From Nemertoderma westbladi (Eukaryota; Xenacoelomorpha; Nemertodermatida; Nemertodermatidae), in contig JAUCBJ010002548.1 in NCBI GenBank assembly GCA_032718475.1, forward strand, positions 1-32,576: a stretch of 32,576 bases of DNA, given 5' to 3'. A program made the position numbers and the translations under genes. The notes beneath the pieces were generated by a model. The model did not search any database, was not told where the DNA came from, and worked only from the letters and a program-made list of their open reading frames with translations. Below are positions 18,796-31,760 of this stretch, piece after piece. Every line of letters begins with the position of its first letter. Position 1 is the stretch's first letter.

Positions 18796-20685
18796 ATAAA
18801 AAAAGCTAAATCTGAATATTTGTACAACAAAATAAGTGAGAATAAAGATAATCCTAAAAGTCTATGGTCTACCCTAAAATCTTTAGGTTATAAAAACCTT
18901 AAATCTAAATCGAATATTGTTCTGCAAGATAACGGTGAGCTGATTCATGATCATACTCTAGTTAGTAATTTATTTAATAATTATTTTACTAATGTTGCCT
19001 CTAATTTAGTTAAGAAATTACCGTTATCAATTAATAAATATAGTATAGGGTCCGAAACTCTAAATAATTTTTATTTAGAAAAGTTACAAAATTCAGAAAA
19101 GTTATTTTTAAAACCCGTTTCTGAGGATTTCGTTTTTCAAAATCTACTTAGCCTATCAGCCTCAAAAAGTACCGGTCTAGATCTAATACCTGCCCGTTTT
19201 CTTAGGGATGGTGCTGAAGTACTTAAAGTGCCTATTACTTTTATTATTAATTACTCTATCGTAGATAATGTAGTACCAGACGAACTGAAATTAGCTAAGG
19301 TTGTTCCTCTGTATAAAAAGAATAGTAAAGTAGAACCCTGTAATTACAGACCTGTTAGTATCTTAAGTATTGTATCTAAAATTCTAGAACGTTCTGTTTT
19401 TCTACAGCTGGAAGCACATCTTAGTAGGCTAAATCTGATCTATGAACTTCAGTCCGGTTTTCGTAAATCATATTCTACAGACACCTGCCTTATTAACTTA
19501 ACTGATACAATTAGATGTAATAACGCAAAGGGTTTATATACTGGTATGGTAATGTTGGACCTACAAAAGGCTTTCGATACTGTAGATCACGAAATTCTGC
19601 TTGGTAAGTTAGGCCTGATGGGTGTAGGTTCTATAGACTGGTTCAAGTCCTACCTGTCAGACAGAGGTCAAACTGTAGTCATTAGCAAATCGCAGTCTAC
19701 TGTACAAGAGATTACCTGTGGTGTACCGCAAGGTAGTATATTAGGTCCTCTGCTTTTTGTATGCTATGTAAATGATATGATAAGTAGTATAGATCCCGAT
19801 TTTAAACTGATTTTATATGCCGATGACAGTGCTCTTATTTTCTCTCATAAAGATCCTATCCATATTTCCCAAAAGTTAAGTGCAGTTCTAGAATCCTGTA
19901 ATGAGTGGTTGGTTGATAATAAGCTATCCATTCACTACGGTAAAACTGAAAGTATTTTGTTTGGTTCCAAAAGAAAGTTAAAGAAGGTAACTAAGTTTGA
20001 AGTCACTAGTAATGGACATAAGATTGAAAATAAAAAGGAAGTTAAATATTTAGGCGCCACATTGGATAACTGCTTATCAGGAGAAAGTACAGTGAAAAAT
20101 ATTTTCTCGAAAGTTAACAGTAGGCTTAGGTTTCTATACAGAAATAAAAATAGTTTGAACACCGACTCCCGCAAGTTACTTTGCTCTTCTTTAATACAGT
20201 GTCACATGGACTATGCGTGCACTTCTTGGTATGAAGGCTTAAACAAACAGCTTAAATGTAAATTACAAGTAGCTCAGAATAAAGTAGTACGATTTATTAA
20301 AGACTACAAACCTAGGCACCACCTAACTCCAGATGACTTTTCTGAATCTGGACTACTTAACTTAGATAGTAGAGTTAAGCAGCTACGCCTTAACCATGTG
20401 CATAAAGTGTATAATGGTAAATGTCCCAATTACCTAAAACAAAAATTCAACAGAGTACGCGATACACACTCTTACAGTACCAGAGCTAGTGCTTCAAACT
20501 TCTACCTCCCGAATTGTAAATCCTTTGAATCTGATACTTTCTTTTTTAACGGTATTAAAAATTGGAACGCTCTGCCTAATGAAATTAAAAACCTAAATAA
20601 TCAACATTCTTTTAAATCTGCAGTTAAATCTCACCTCCATGTGCAATGTAAAAATAGGTACAATAGTCCTACAGTAAGTTATTAG
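18796..20685 (+). CDS. LINE ORF2 fragment: reverse transcriptase (CR1/Jockey-like)
   Basis: Open for 630 codons with no stop or shift, the best-preserved gene in the window. There is no genuine start because the element is 5'-truncated; the first usable initiator-like codon is TTG at 18820, and numbering here is from there. Motifs: [13 protein letters not shown] (116-128), [16 protein letters not shown] (175-190), [11 protein letters not shown] (211-221), [12 protein letters not shown] (246-257, motif A), [14 protein letters not shown] (300-313, motif B), YADD (333-336, motif C), followed by the thumb with KYLGATLD and a C-terminal region with [15 protein letters not shown] and [15 protein letters not shown], which is typical of CR1-type LINEs. 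The protein would copy LINE RNA at a target nick. Codon use is AT-rich, like the surroundings. The intact frame means a recent insertion. Confidence 0.9.
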   Translation: MKKAKSEYLYNKISENKDNPKSLWSTLKSLGYKNLKSKSNIVLQDNGELIHDHTLVSNLFNNYFTNVASNLVKKLPLSINKYSIGSETLNNFYLEKLQNSEKLFLKPVSEDFVFQNLLSLSASKSTGLDLIPARFLRDGAEVLKVPITFIINYSIVDNVVPDELKLAKVVPLYKKNSKVEPCNYRPVSILSIVSKILERSVFLQLEAHLSRLNLIYELQSGFRKSYSTDTCLINLTDTIRCNNAKGLYTGMVMLDLQKAFDTVDHEILLGKLGLMGVGSIDWFKSYLSDRGQTVVISKSQSTVQEITCGVPQGSILGPLLFVCYVNDMISSIDPDFKLILYADDSALIFSHKDPIHISQKLSAVLESCNEWLVDNKLSIHYGKTESILFGSKRKLKKVTKFEVTSNGHKIENKKEVKYLGATLDNCLSGESTVKNIFSKVNSRLRFLYRNKNSLNTDSRKLLCSSLIQCHMDYACTSWYEGLNKQLKCKLQVAQNKVVRFIKDYKPRHHLTPDDFSESGLLNLDSRVKQLRLNHVHKVYNGKCPNYLKQKFNRVRDTHSYSTRASASNFYLPNCKSFESDTFFFNGIKNWNALPNEIKNLNNQHSFKSAVKSHLHVQCKNRYNSPTVSY

Positions 20686-21013
20686 TTTATTAATTATTTA
20701 CTATTTATACTGTAATTACGTTTTATAATAAATTGTTCTGTACATTACATCTATATCGTTGAGTCGGGCATTGTCACGCTCTCGGTAAAGTTGTACATGT
20801 ACATAGTGTAATTACGTTTTATATTGGTTTTAGGTTAGCGTAGTGTAATATTGTATTTGTAACCAAGTAACATAAAGGACCCCCTTGGAAATAAGCTGCA
20901 AAGCTTTAGGGGTAATCCTATATGTTATGTTGGACAATACCTTTATACCGGTACATTGTTTGGTGTATTTGTTATTGTTTTTACATAATGTATAAATAAA
21001 TCTATCTATCTAT
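20686..21013 (+). other. 3' UTR of the CR1-like LINE with nested stem-loop and TCTA tail
   Basis: GGACCCC at 20877-20884 can pair with GGGGTAATCC at 20909-20918, enclosing AAGCT-GCAA-AGCTT (20893-20906), a hairpin with a GNRA-type tetraloop. CR1 and related LINEs use a 3' stem-loop plus short terminal repeats for template recognition; here the tail is (TCTA)n. The role is inferred from the family. Confidence 0.65.
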
Positions 21014-24000
21014 GTGTCCTTGTACAATAACCCGTGTCCTTTGTGTAATAACCCGTGTCCTTTGTGTACTAACCCGTGTCCTTTGTGCAATAACCCGTGT
21101 CCTTTGTGTAATAACCCGTGTCCTTTGTGTAATAACCCGTGTCCTTTGTGTAATAACCCGTATCCTTTGTGTAATAACCCGTGTCCTTTGTGTAATAACC
21201 CGTGTCCTTTGTGTAATAACCCGTGTCCTTTGTGTAATAACCCGTGTCCTTTGTGTAATAACCCTTGTCCTTTGTGTAATAGCCCGTGTCCTTTGTGTAA
21301 TAACCCGTGTCCTTTGTATAATAACAGTGTCCTTTGTGTAATAACCCCTGTCCATTGTGTAATAACCCGTATCCTTTGTGTAATAACCCGTGTCCTTTGT
21401 GTAATAACCCGTTTCCTTTGTGTAATAACCCGTGTCCTTTGTGTAATAACCCGTATCCTTTGTGTAATAACCCGTGTCCTCCTTTGTGTAATAACCCGTA
21501 TCCTTTGTGTAATAACCCGTGTCCTTTGTGTAATAACCCGTGTCCTTGGTGTAATAACCCGTGTCCTCCTTTGTGTAATAACCCGTATCCTTTGTGTAAT
21601 AACCCGTGTCCTTTGTGTAATAACCCGTGTCCTTTGTGTAATAACCCGTGTCCTTTGTGTAATAACCCGTATCCTTTGTGTAATAACCCGTGTCCTTTGT
21701 GTAATAACAGTGTCCTTTGTGTAATAACCCCTGTCCATTGTGTAATAACCCGTATCCTTTGTGTAATAACCCGTGTCCTTTGTGTAATAACCCGTTTCCT
21801 TTGTGTAATAACCCGTGTCCTTTGTATAATAACAGTGTCCTTTGTGTAATAACCCCTGTCCATTGTGTAATAACCCGTATCCTTTGTGTAATAACCCGTG
21901 TCCTTTGTGTAATAACCCGTTTCCTTTGTGTAATAACCCGTGTCCTTTGTGTAATAACCCGTATCCTTTGTGTAATAACCCGTGTCCTTTGTGTAATAAC
22001 CCGTGTCCTTGGTGTAATAACCCGTGTCCTCCTTTGTGTAATAACCCGTATCCTTTGTGTAATAACCCGTGTCCTTTGTGTAATAACCCGTGTCCTTTGT
22101 GTAATAACCCGTGTCCTTTGTGTAATAACCCGTATCCTTTGTGTAATAACCCGTGTCCTTTGTGTAATACCCAGTGTCCTTTGAGTAATAACCCGTGTCT
22201 TTTGTGTAATAACCCGTGTCCTTTGTGTAATAACCCGTGTCCTTTGTGTAATAACCCGTGTCCTTTGTGTAATAACCCTTGTCCTTTATGTAATAACCCG
22301 TGTCCTTTGTGTAATAACCCGTGTCCTTTGTGTAATAACCCGTGTCCTTTGTGTAATAACCCGTGTCCTTGTACAATAACCCGTATCCTTTGTGTTATAA
22401 CCCGTGTCCTTTGTGTAATAACCCGCGTCATTTGTGTAATAACCCGTGTCCTTTGTGTAATAACCCGTGTCCTTGTACAATAACCCGTGTCCTTTGTGTA
22501 ATAACCCGTGTCCTTTGTGTACTAACCCGTGTCCTTTGTGCAATAACCCGTGTCCTTTGTGTAATAACCCGTGTCCTTTGTATAATAACCCGTGTCCTTT
22601 GTGTAATAACCCGTATCCTTTGTGTAATAACCCGTGTCCTTTGTGTAATAACCCGTGTCCTTTGTGTAATAACCCGTGTCCTTTGTGTAATAACCCGTGT
22701 CCTTTGTGTAATAACCCGTTTCCTTGTACAATAACCCGTGTCCTTTGTGTAATAACCCGTGTCCTTTGTGTAATAACCCGTGTCCTTTGTGTAATAACCC
22801 GTGTCCTTTGTGTAATAACCCGTATCCTTTGTGTAATAACCCGTATCCTTTGTGTAATAACCCGTATCCTTTGTGTAATTACCCGTATCCTTTATGTAAT
22901 AACCCGTATCCTTTGTGTAATAACCCGTATCCTTTGTGTGATAACCCGTGTCCTTTGTGTAATAACCCGTATTCTTTGTGTAATAACCCGTATCCTTTGT
23001 GTAATTACCCGTATCCTTTGTGTAATAACCCGTGTCCTTTGTGTAATAACCCGTGTCCTTTGTGTAATAACCCTTGTCCTTTGTGTAATAGCCCGTGTCC
23101 TTTGTGTAATAACCCGTGTCCTTTGTATAATAACAGTGTCCTTTGTGTAATAACCCGTGTCCATTGTGTAATAACCCGCATCCTTTGTGTAATAACCCGT
23201 GTCCTTTGTGTAATAACCCGTGTCCTTTGTGTAATAACCCGTATCCTTTGTGTAATAACCCGTGTCCTTTGTGTAATAACCCGTGTCCTTTGTGTAATAA
23301 CCCGTGTCCTTTGTGTAATAACCCGTGTCCTTTGTGTAATAACCCGTGTCATTTGTGTAATAACCCGTGTCTTTGTGTAATAACCCGTGTCCTTTGTGTA
23401 ATAACCCGTGTCCTTTGAGTAATAAACCGTGTCCTTTGTGTAATAACCCGTGTCCTTTGTGTAATAACCCGTGTCCTTTGTGTAATAACCCGTGTCCTTG
23501 GTGTAATAACCCGTGTCCTCCTTTGTGTAATAACCCGTATCGTTTGTGTAATAACCCGTGTCCTTTGTGTAATAACCCGTGTCCTTTGTGTAATAACCCG
23601 TGTCCTTTGTGTAATAACCCGTATCCTTTGTGTAATAACCCGTGTCCTTTGTGTAATACCCCGTGTCCTTTGAGTAATAACCCGTGTCTTTTGTGTAATA
23701 ACCCGTGTCCTTTGTGTAATAACCCGTGTCCTTTGTGTAATAACCCGTGTCCTTTGTGTAATAACCATTGTCCTTTATGTAATAACCCGTGTCCTTTGTG
23801 TAATAACCCGTGTCCTTTGTGTAATAACCCGTGTCCTTTGTGTAATAACCCGTGTCCTTGTACAATAACCCGTATCCTTTGTGTTATAACCCGTGTCCTT
23901 TGTGTAATAACCCGTGTCCTTTGTGTAATAACCCGTGTCCTTTGTGTAATAACCCGTGTCCTTGTACAATAACCCATGTCCTTTGTGTAATAACCCGTGT

Positions 24001-25136
24001 CCTTTGTGTACTAACCCGTGTCCTTTGTGCAATAACCCGTGTCCTTTGTGTAATAACCCGTGTCCTTTGTGTAATAACCCGTGTCCTTTGTGTAATAATC
24101 CGTATCCTTTGTGTAATAACCCGTGTCCTTTGTGTAATAACCCGTGTCCTTTGTGTAATAACCCGTGTCCTTTGTGTAATAACCCGTGTCCTTTGTGTAA
24201 TAACCCTTGTCCTTTGTGTAATAGCCCGTGTCCTTTGTGTAATAACCCGTGTCCTTTGTATAATAACAGTGTCCTTTGTGTAATAACCCGTGTCCATTGT
24301 GTAATAACCCGTATCCTTTGTGTAATAACCCGTGTCCTTTGTGTAATAACCCGTGTCCTTTGTGTAATAACCCGTATCCGTTGTGTAATAACCCGTGTCC
24401 TTTGTGTAATAACCCGTGTCCTTGGTGTAATAACCCGTGTCCTCCTTTGTGTAATAACCCGTATCCTTTGTGTAATAACCCGTGTCCTTTGTGTAATAAC
24501 CCGTGTCCTTTGTGTAATAACCCGTGTCCTTTGTGTAATAACCCGTATCCTTTGTGTAATAACCCGTGTCCTTTGTGTAATACCCCGTGTCCTTTGAGTA
24601 ATAACCCGTGTCTTTTGTGTAATAACCCGTGTCCTTTGTGTAATAACCCGTGTCCTTTGTGTAATAACCCGTGTCCTTTGTGTAATAACCCTTGTCCTTT
24701 ATGTAATAACCCGTGTCCTTTGTGTAATAACCCGTGTCCTTTGTGTAATAACCCGTGTCCTTTGTGTAATAACCCGTGTCCTTGTACAATAACCCGTATC
24801 CTTTGTGTTATAACCCGTGTCCTTTGTGTAATAACCCGTGTCCTTTGTGTAATAACCCGTGTCCTTTGTGTAATAACCCGTGTCCTTGTACAATAACCCG
24901 TGTCCTTTGTGTAATAACCCGTGTCCTTTGTGTACTAACCCGTGTCCTTTGTGCAATAACCCGTGTCCTTTGTGTAATAACCCGTGTCCTTTGTGTAATA
25001 ACCCGTGTCCTTTGTGTAATAACCCGTATCCTTTGTGTAATAACCCGTGTCCTTTGTGTATTAACCCGTGTCCTTTGTGTAATAACCCGTGTCCTTTGTG
25101 TAATAACCCGTGTCCTTTGTGTAATAACCCGTTTCC

Positions 25137-26660
25137 TTGTACAATAACCCGTGTCCTTTGTGTAATAACCCGTGTCCTTTGTGTAATAACCCGTGTCCTT
25201 TGTGTAATAACCCGTGTCCTTGTACAATAACCCGTGTCCTTTGTGTAATAACCCGTATCCTTTGTGTAATAACCCGTATCCTTTGTGTAATAACCCGTAT
25301 CCTTTGTGTAATAACCCGTATCCTTTGTGTAATAACCCGTATCCTTTGTGTAATTACCCGTATCCTTTGTGTAATAACCCGTATCCTTTGTGTAATAACC
25401 CGTATCCTTTGTGTGATAACCCGTGTCCTTTGTGTAATAACCCGTATCCTTTGTGTAATAACCCATATCCTTTGTGTAATTACCCGTATCCTTTGTGTAA
25501 TAACCCGTATCCTTTTTGTAATAACCCGTATCCTTTGTGTAATAACACGTATCCTTTGTGTAATAACCCGTATCCTTTGTGTAATTACCCGTATCCTTTG
25601 TGTAATAACCCGTATCCTTTGTGTAATAACCCGTATCCTTTGTGTAATAACCCGTATCCTTTGTGTAATAACCCGTATCCTTTGTGTAATAACCCGTATC
25701 CTTTGTGTAATAACCCGTATCCTTTGTGTAATTACCCGTATCCTTTGTGTAATAACCCGTATCCTTTGTGTAATAACCCGTATCCTTTGTGTAATAACCC
25801 GTATCCTTTGTGTAATAACCCGTATCCTTTGTGTAATAACCCGTATCCTTTGTGTAATAACCCGTGTCCTTTGTGTAATAACCCGTATCCTTTGTGTAAT
25901 AACCCGTGTCCTTTGTGTAATAACCCGTGTCCTTTGTGTAATAACCCGTGTCCTTTGTGTAATAACCCGTGTCCTTTGTGTAATAACCCGTTTCCTTGTA
26001 CAATAACCCGTGTCCTTTGTGTAATAACCCGTGCCCTTTGTGTAATAACCCGTGTCCTTGTACAATAACCCGTGTCCTTTGTGTAATAACCCGTGTCCTT
26101 TGTGTAATAACCCGTATCCTTTGTGTAATAACCCGTATCCTTTGTGTAATTACCCGTATCCTTTGTGTAATAACCCGTATCCTTTGTGTAATAACCCGTG
26201 TCCTTTGTGTAATAACCCGTATCCTTTGTGTAATAACCCGTGTCCTTTGTGTAATAACCCGTTTCCTTGTACAATAACCCGTGTCCTTTGTGTAATAACC
26301 CGTGTCCTTTGTGTAATAACCCGTGTCCTTGTACAATAACCCGTGTCCTTTGTGTAATAACCCGTGTTCTTTGTGTAATAACCCGTATCCTTTGTGTAAT
26401 AACCCGTATCCTTTGTGTAATTACCCGTATCCTTTGTGTAATAACCCGTATCCTTTGTGTAATAACCCGTGTCCTTTGTGTAATAACCCGTGTCCTTTGT
26501 GTAATAACCCGTTTCCTTGTACAATAACCCGTGTCCTTTGTGTAATAACCCGTGTCCTTTGTGTAATAACCCGTGTCCTTGTACAATAACCCGTGTCCTT
26601 TGTGTAATAACCCGTGTCCTTTGTGTAATAACCCGTGTCCTTGTACAATAACCCGTGTCC
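25137..26660. repeat. Higher-order satellite block, copy 1
   Basis: Defined by the spacing of 20-bp variant units (CCTTGTACAATAACCC) at about 25137, 25220, 25997, 26058, 26267, 26329, 26517, 26579 and 26641. It contains the long TATCC-rich run in its first half. Confidence 0.8.
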
Positions 26661-27393
26661 TTTGTGTAATAACCCGTGTCCTTTGTGTACTAACCCGTGT
26701 CCTTTGTGCAATAACCCGTGTCCTTTGTGTAATAACCCGTGTCCTTTGTATAATAACCCGTGTCCTTTGTGTAATAACCCGTATCCTTTGTGTAATAACC
26801 CGTGTCCTTTGTGTAATAACCCGTGTCCTTTGTGTAATAACCCGTGTCCTTTGTGTAATAACCCGTGTCCTTTGTGTAATAACCCGTTTCCTTGTACAAT
26901 AACCCGTGTCCTTTGTGTAATAACCCGTGTCCTTTGTGTAATAACCCGTGTCCTTTGTGTAATAACCCGTGTCCTTTGTGTAATAACCCGTATCCTTTGT
27001 GTAATAACCCGTATCCTTTGTGTAATAACCCGTATCCTTTGTGTAATTACCCGTATCCTTTATGTAATAACCCGTATCCTTTGTGTAATAACCCGTATCC
27101 TTTGTGTGATAACCCGTGTCCTTTGTGTAATAACCCGTATTCTTTGTGTAATAACCCGTATCCTTTGTGTAATTACCCGTATCCTTTGTGTAATAACCCG
27201 TGTCCTTTGTGTAATAACCCGTGTCCTTTGTGTAATAACCCTTGTCCTTTGTGTAATAGCCCGTGTCCTTTGTGTAATAACCCGTGTCCTTTGTATAATA
27301 ACAGTGTCCTTTGTGTAATAACCCGTGTCCATTGTGTAATAACCCGCATCCTTTGTGTAATAACCCGTGTCCTTTGTGTAATAACCCGTTTCC

Positions 27394-28895
27394 TTGTACA
27401 ATAACCCGTGTCCTTTGTGTAATAACCCGTGTCCTTTGTGTAATAACCCGTGTCCTTTGTGTAATAACCCGTGTCCTTGTACAATAACCCGTGTCCTTTG
27501 TGTAATAACCCGTATCCTTTGTGTAATAACCCGTATCCTTTGTGTAATAACCCGTATCCTTTGTGTAATAACCCGTATCCTTTGTGTAATAACCCGTATC
27601 CTTTGTGTAATTACCCGTATCCTTTGTGTAATAACCCGTATCCTTTGTGTAATAACCCGTATCCTTTGTGTGATAACCCGTGTCCTTTGTGTAATAACCC
27701 GTATCCTTTGTGTAATAACCCATATCCTTTGTGTAATTACCCGTATCCTTTGTGTAATAACCCGTATCCTTTGTGTAATAACCCGTATCCTTTGTGTAAT
27801 AACACGTATCCTTTGTGTAATAACCCGTATCCTTTGTGTAATTACCCGTATCCTTTGTGTAATAACCCGTATCCTTTGTGTAATAACCCGTATCCTTTGT
27901 GTAATAACCCGTATCCTTTGTGTAATAACCCGTATCCTTTGTGTAATAACCCGTATCCTTTGTGTAATAACCCGTATCCTTTGTGTAATTACCCGTATCC
28001 TTTGTGTAATAACCCGTATCCTTTGTGTAATAACCCGTATCCTTTGTGTAATAACCCGTATCCTTTGTGTAATAACCCGTATCCTTTGTGTAATAACCCG
28101 TATCCTTTGTGTAATAACCCGTGTCCTTTGTGTAATAACCCGTATCCTTTGTGTAATAACCCGTGTCCTTTGTGTAATAACCCGTGTCCTTTGTGTAATA
28201 ACCCGTGTCCTTTGTGTAATAACCCGTTTCCTTGTACAATAACCCGTGTCCTTTGTGTAATAACCCGTGCCCTTTGTGTAATAACCCGTGTCCTTGTACA
28301 ATAACCCGTGTCCTTTGTGTAATAACCCGTGTCCTTTGTGTAATAACCCGTATCCTTTGTGTAATAACCCGTATCCTTTGTGTAATTACCCGTATCCTTT
28401 GTGTAATAACCCGTATCCTTTGTGTAATAACCCGTGTCCTTTGTGTAATAACCCGTATCCTTTGTGTAATAACCCGTGTCCTTTGTGTAATAACCCGTTT
28501 CCTTGTACAATAACCCGTGTCCTTTGTGTAATAACCCGTGTCCTTTGTGTAATAACCCGTGTCCTTGTACAATAACCCGTGTCCTTTGTGTAATAACCCG
28601 TGTTCTTTGTGTAATAACCCGTATCCTTTGTGTAATAACCCGTATCCTTTGTGTAATTACCCGTATCCTTTGTGTAATAACCCGTATCCTTTGTGTAATA
28701 ACCCGTGTCCTTTGTGTAATAACCCGTGTCCTTTGTGTAATAACCCGTTTCCTTGTACAATAACCCGTGTCCTTTGTGTAATAACCCGTGTCCTTTGTGT
28801 AATAACCCGTGTCCTTGTACAATAACCCGTGTCCTTTGTGTAATAACCCGTGTCCTTTGTGTAATAACCCGTGTCCTTGTACAATAACCCGTGTC
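27394..28895. repeat. Higher-order satellite block, copy 2
   Basis: Same marker spacing as copy 1 (27394, 27477, 28232, 28294, 28503, 28565, 28753, 28815, 28877), except that the long interval is one 21-bp unit shorter (755 versus 777). This is direct evidence of unit loss after block duplication. Confidence 0.8.
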
Positions 28896-30236
28896 CTTTG
28901 TGTAATAACCCGTGTCCTTTGTGTAATAACCCGTATCCTTTGTGTAATAACCCGTATCCTTTGTGTAATTACCCGTATCCTTTGTGTAATAACCCGTATC
29001 CTTTGTGTAATAACCCGTGTCCTTTGTGTAATAACCCGTGTCCTTTGTGTAATAACCCGTGTCCTTTGTGTAATAACCCGTATCCTTTGTGTAATAACCC
29101 GTGTCCTTTGTGTAATACCCAGTGTCCTTTGAGTAATAACCCGTGTCTTTTGTGTAATAACCCGTGTCCTTTGTGTAATAACCCGTGTCCTTTGTGTAAT
29201 AACCCGTGTCCTTTGTGTAATAACCCTTGTCCTTTATGTAATAACCCGTGTCCTTTGTGTAATAACCCGTGTCCTTTGTGTAATAACCCGTGTCCTTTGT
29301 GTAATAACCCGTGTCCTTGTACAATAACCCGTATCCTTTGTGTTATAACCCGTGTCCTTTGTGTAATAACCCGCGTCATTTGTGTAATAACCCGTGTCCT
29401 TTGTGTAATAACCCGTGTCCTTGTACAATAACCCGTGTCCTTTGTGTAATAACCCGTGTCCTTTGTGTACTAACCCGTGTCCTTTGTGCAATAACCCGTG
29501 TCCTTTGTGTAATAACCCGTGTCCTTTGTATAATAACCCGTGTCCTTTGTGTAATAACCCGTATCCTTTGTGTAATAACCCGTGTCCTTTGTGTAATAAC
29601 CCGTGTCCTTTGTGTAATAACCCGTGTCCTTTGTGTAATAACCCGTGTCCTTTGTGTAATAACCCGTTTCCTTGTACAATAACCCGTGTCCTTTGTGTAA
29701 TAACCCGTGTCCTTTGTGTAATAACCCGTGTCCTTTGTGTAATAACCCGTATCCTTTGTGTAATAACCCATATCCTTTGTGTAATTACCCGTATCCTTTG
29801 TGTAATAACCCGTATCCTTTTTGTAATAACCCGTATCCTTTGTGTAATAACCCGTATCCTTTGTGTAATAACCCGTATCCTTTGTGTAATTACCCGTATC
29901 CTTTATGTAATAACCCGTATCCTTTGTGTAATAACCCGTATCCTTTGTGTGATAACCCGTGTCCTTTGTGTAATAACCCGTATTCTTTGTGTAATAACCC
30001 GTATCCTTTGTGTAATTACCCGTATCCTTTGTGTAATAACCCGTGTCCTTTGTGTAATAACCCGTGTCCTTTGTGTAATAACCCTTGTCCTTTGTGTAAT
30101 AGCCCGTGTCCTTTGTGTAATAACCCGTGTCCTTTGTATAATAACAGTGTCCTTTGTGTAATAACCCGTGTCCATTGTGTAATAACCCGCATCCTTTGTG
30201 TAATAACCCGTGTCCTTTGTGTAATAACCCGTTTCC

Positions 30237-31760
30237 TTGTACAATAACCCGTGTCCTTTGTGTAATAACCCGTGTCCTTTGTGTAATAACCCGTGTCCTT
30301 TGTGTAATAACCCGTGTCCTTGTACAATAACCCGTGTCCTTTGTGTAATAACCCGTATCCTTTGTGTAATAACCCGTATCCTTTGTGTAATAACCCGTAT
30401 CCTTTGTGTAATAACCCGTATCCTTTGTGTAATAACCCGTATCCTTTGTGTAATTACCCGTATCCTTTGTGTAATAACCCGTATCCTTTGTGTAATAACC
30501 CGTATCCTTTGTGTGATAACCCGTGTCCTTTGTGTAATAACCCGTATCCTTTGTGTAATAACCCATATCCTTTGTGTAATTACCCGTATCCTTTGTGTAA
30601 TAACCCGTATCCTTTGTGTAATAACCCGTATCCTTTGTGTAATAACACGTATCCTTTGTGTAATAACCCGTATCCTTTGTGTAATTACCCGTATCCTTTG
30701 TGTAATAACCCGTATCCTTTGTGTAATAACCCGTATCCTTTGTGTAATAACCCGTATCCTTTGTGTAATAACCCGTATCCTTTGTGTAATAACCCGTATC
30801 CTTTGTGTAATAACCCGTATCCTTTGTGTAATTACCCGTATCCTTTGTGTAATAACCCGTATCCTTTGTGTAATAACCCGTATCCTTTGTGTAATAACCC
30901 GTATCCTTTGTGTAATAACCCGTATCCTTTGTGTAATAACCCGTATCCTTTGTGTAATAACCCGTGTCCTTTGTGTAATAACCCGTATCCTTTGTGTAAT
31001 AACCCGTGTCCTTTGTGTAATAACCCGTGTCCTTTGTGTAATAACCCGTGTCCTTTGTGTAATAACCCGTGTCCTTTGTGTAATAACCCGTTTCCTTGTA
31101 CAATAACCCGTGTCCTTTGTGTAATAACCCGTGCCCTTTGTGTAATAACCCGTGTCCTTGTACAATAACCCGTGTCCTTTGTGTAATAACCCGTGTCCTT
31201 TGTGTAATAACCCGTATCCTTTGTGTAATAACCCGTATCCTTTGTGTAATTACCCGTATCCTTTGTGTAATAACCCGTATCCTTTGTGTAATAACCCGTG
31301 TCCTTTGTGTAATAACCCGTATCCTTTGTGTAATAACCCGTGTCCTTTGTGTAATAACCCGTTTCCTTGTACAATAACCCGTGTCCTTTGTGTAATAACC
31401 CGTGTCCTTTGTGTAATAACCCGTGTCCTTGTACAATAACCCGTGTCCTTTGTGTAATAACCCGTGTTCTTTGTGTAATAACCCGTATCCTTTGTGTAAT
31501 AACCCGTATCCTTTGTGTAATTACCCGTATCCTTTGTGTAATAACCCGTATCCTTTGTGTAATAACCCGTGTCCTTTGTGTAATAACCCGTGTCCTTTGT
31601 GTAATAACCCGTTTCCTTGTACAATAACCCGTGTCCTTTGTGTAATAACCCGTGTCCTTTGTGTAATAACCCGTGTCCTTGTACAATAACCCGTGTCCTT
31701 TGTGTAATAACCCGTGTCCTTTGTGTAATAACCCGTGTCCTTGTACAATAACCCGTGTCC
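30237..31760. repeat. Higher-order satellite block, copy 3
   Basis: Marker units at 30237, 30320, 31096, 31158, 31367, 31429, 31617, 31679 and 31741 repeat the copy-1 pattern. The TTTTTGTAATAACC variant of copy 1 (25512) is absent here and in copy 2. Confidence 0.8.

Larger units (their letters stand above)
18773..21013 (+). mobile_element. CR1-like LINE inserted in the satellite, 5'-truncated
   Basis: A 2,241-bp block interrupts the satellite. It begins with an (AAAT)n/A-rich stretch (18773-18804), contains the C-terminal three quarters of an ORF2 and a 330-bp 3' UTR, and ends with (TCTA)n at 20999-21012. CCCGT on the left joins GTCCTTGTAC on the right to restore the sequence seen in uninterrupted copies (for example 22462-22480), with only GT duplicated. 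The endonuclease domain is missing. Confidence 0.85.
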
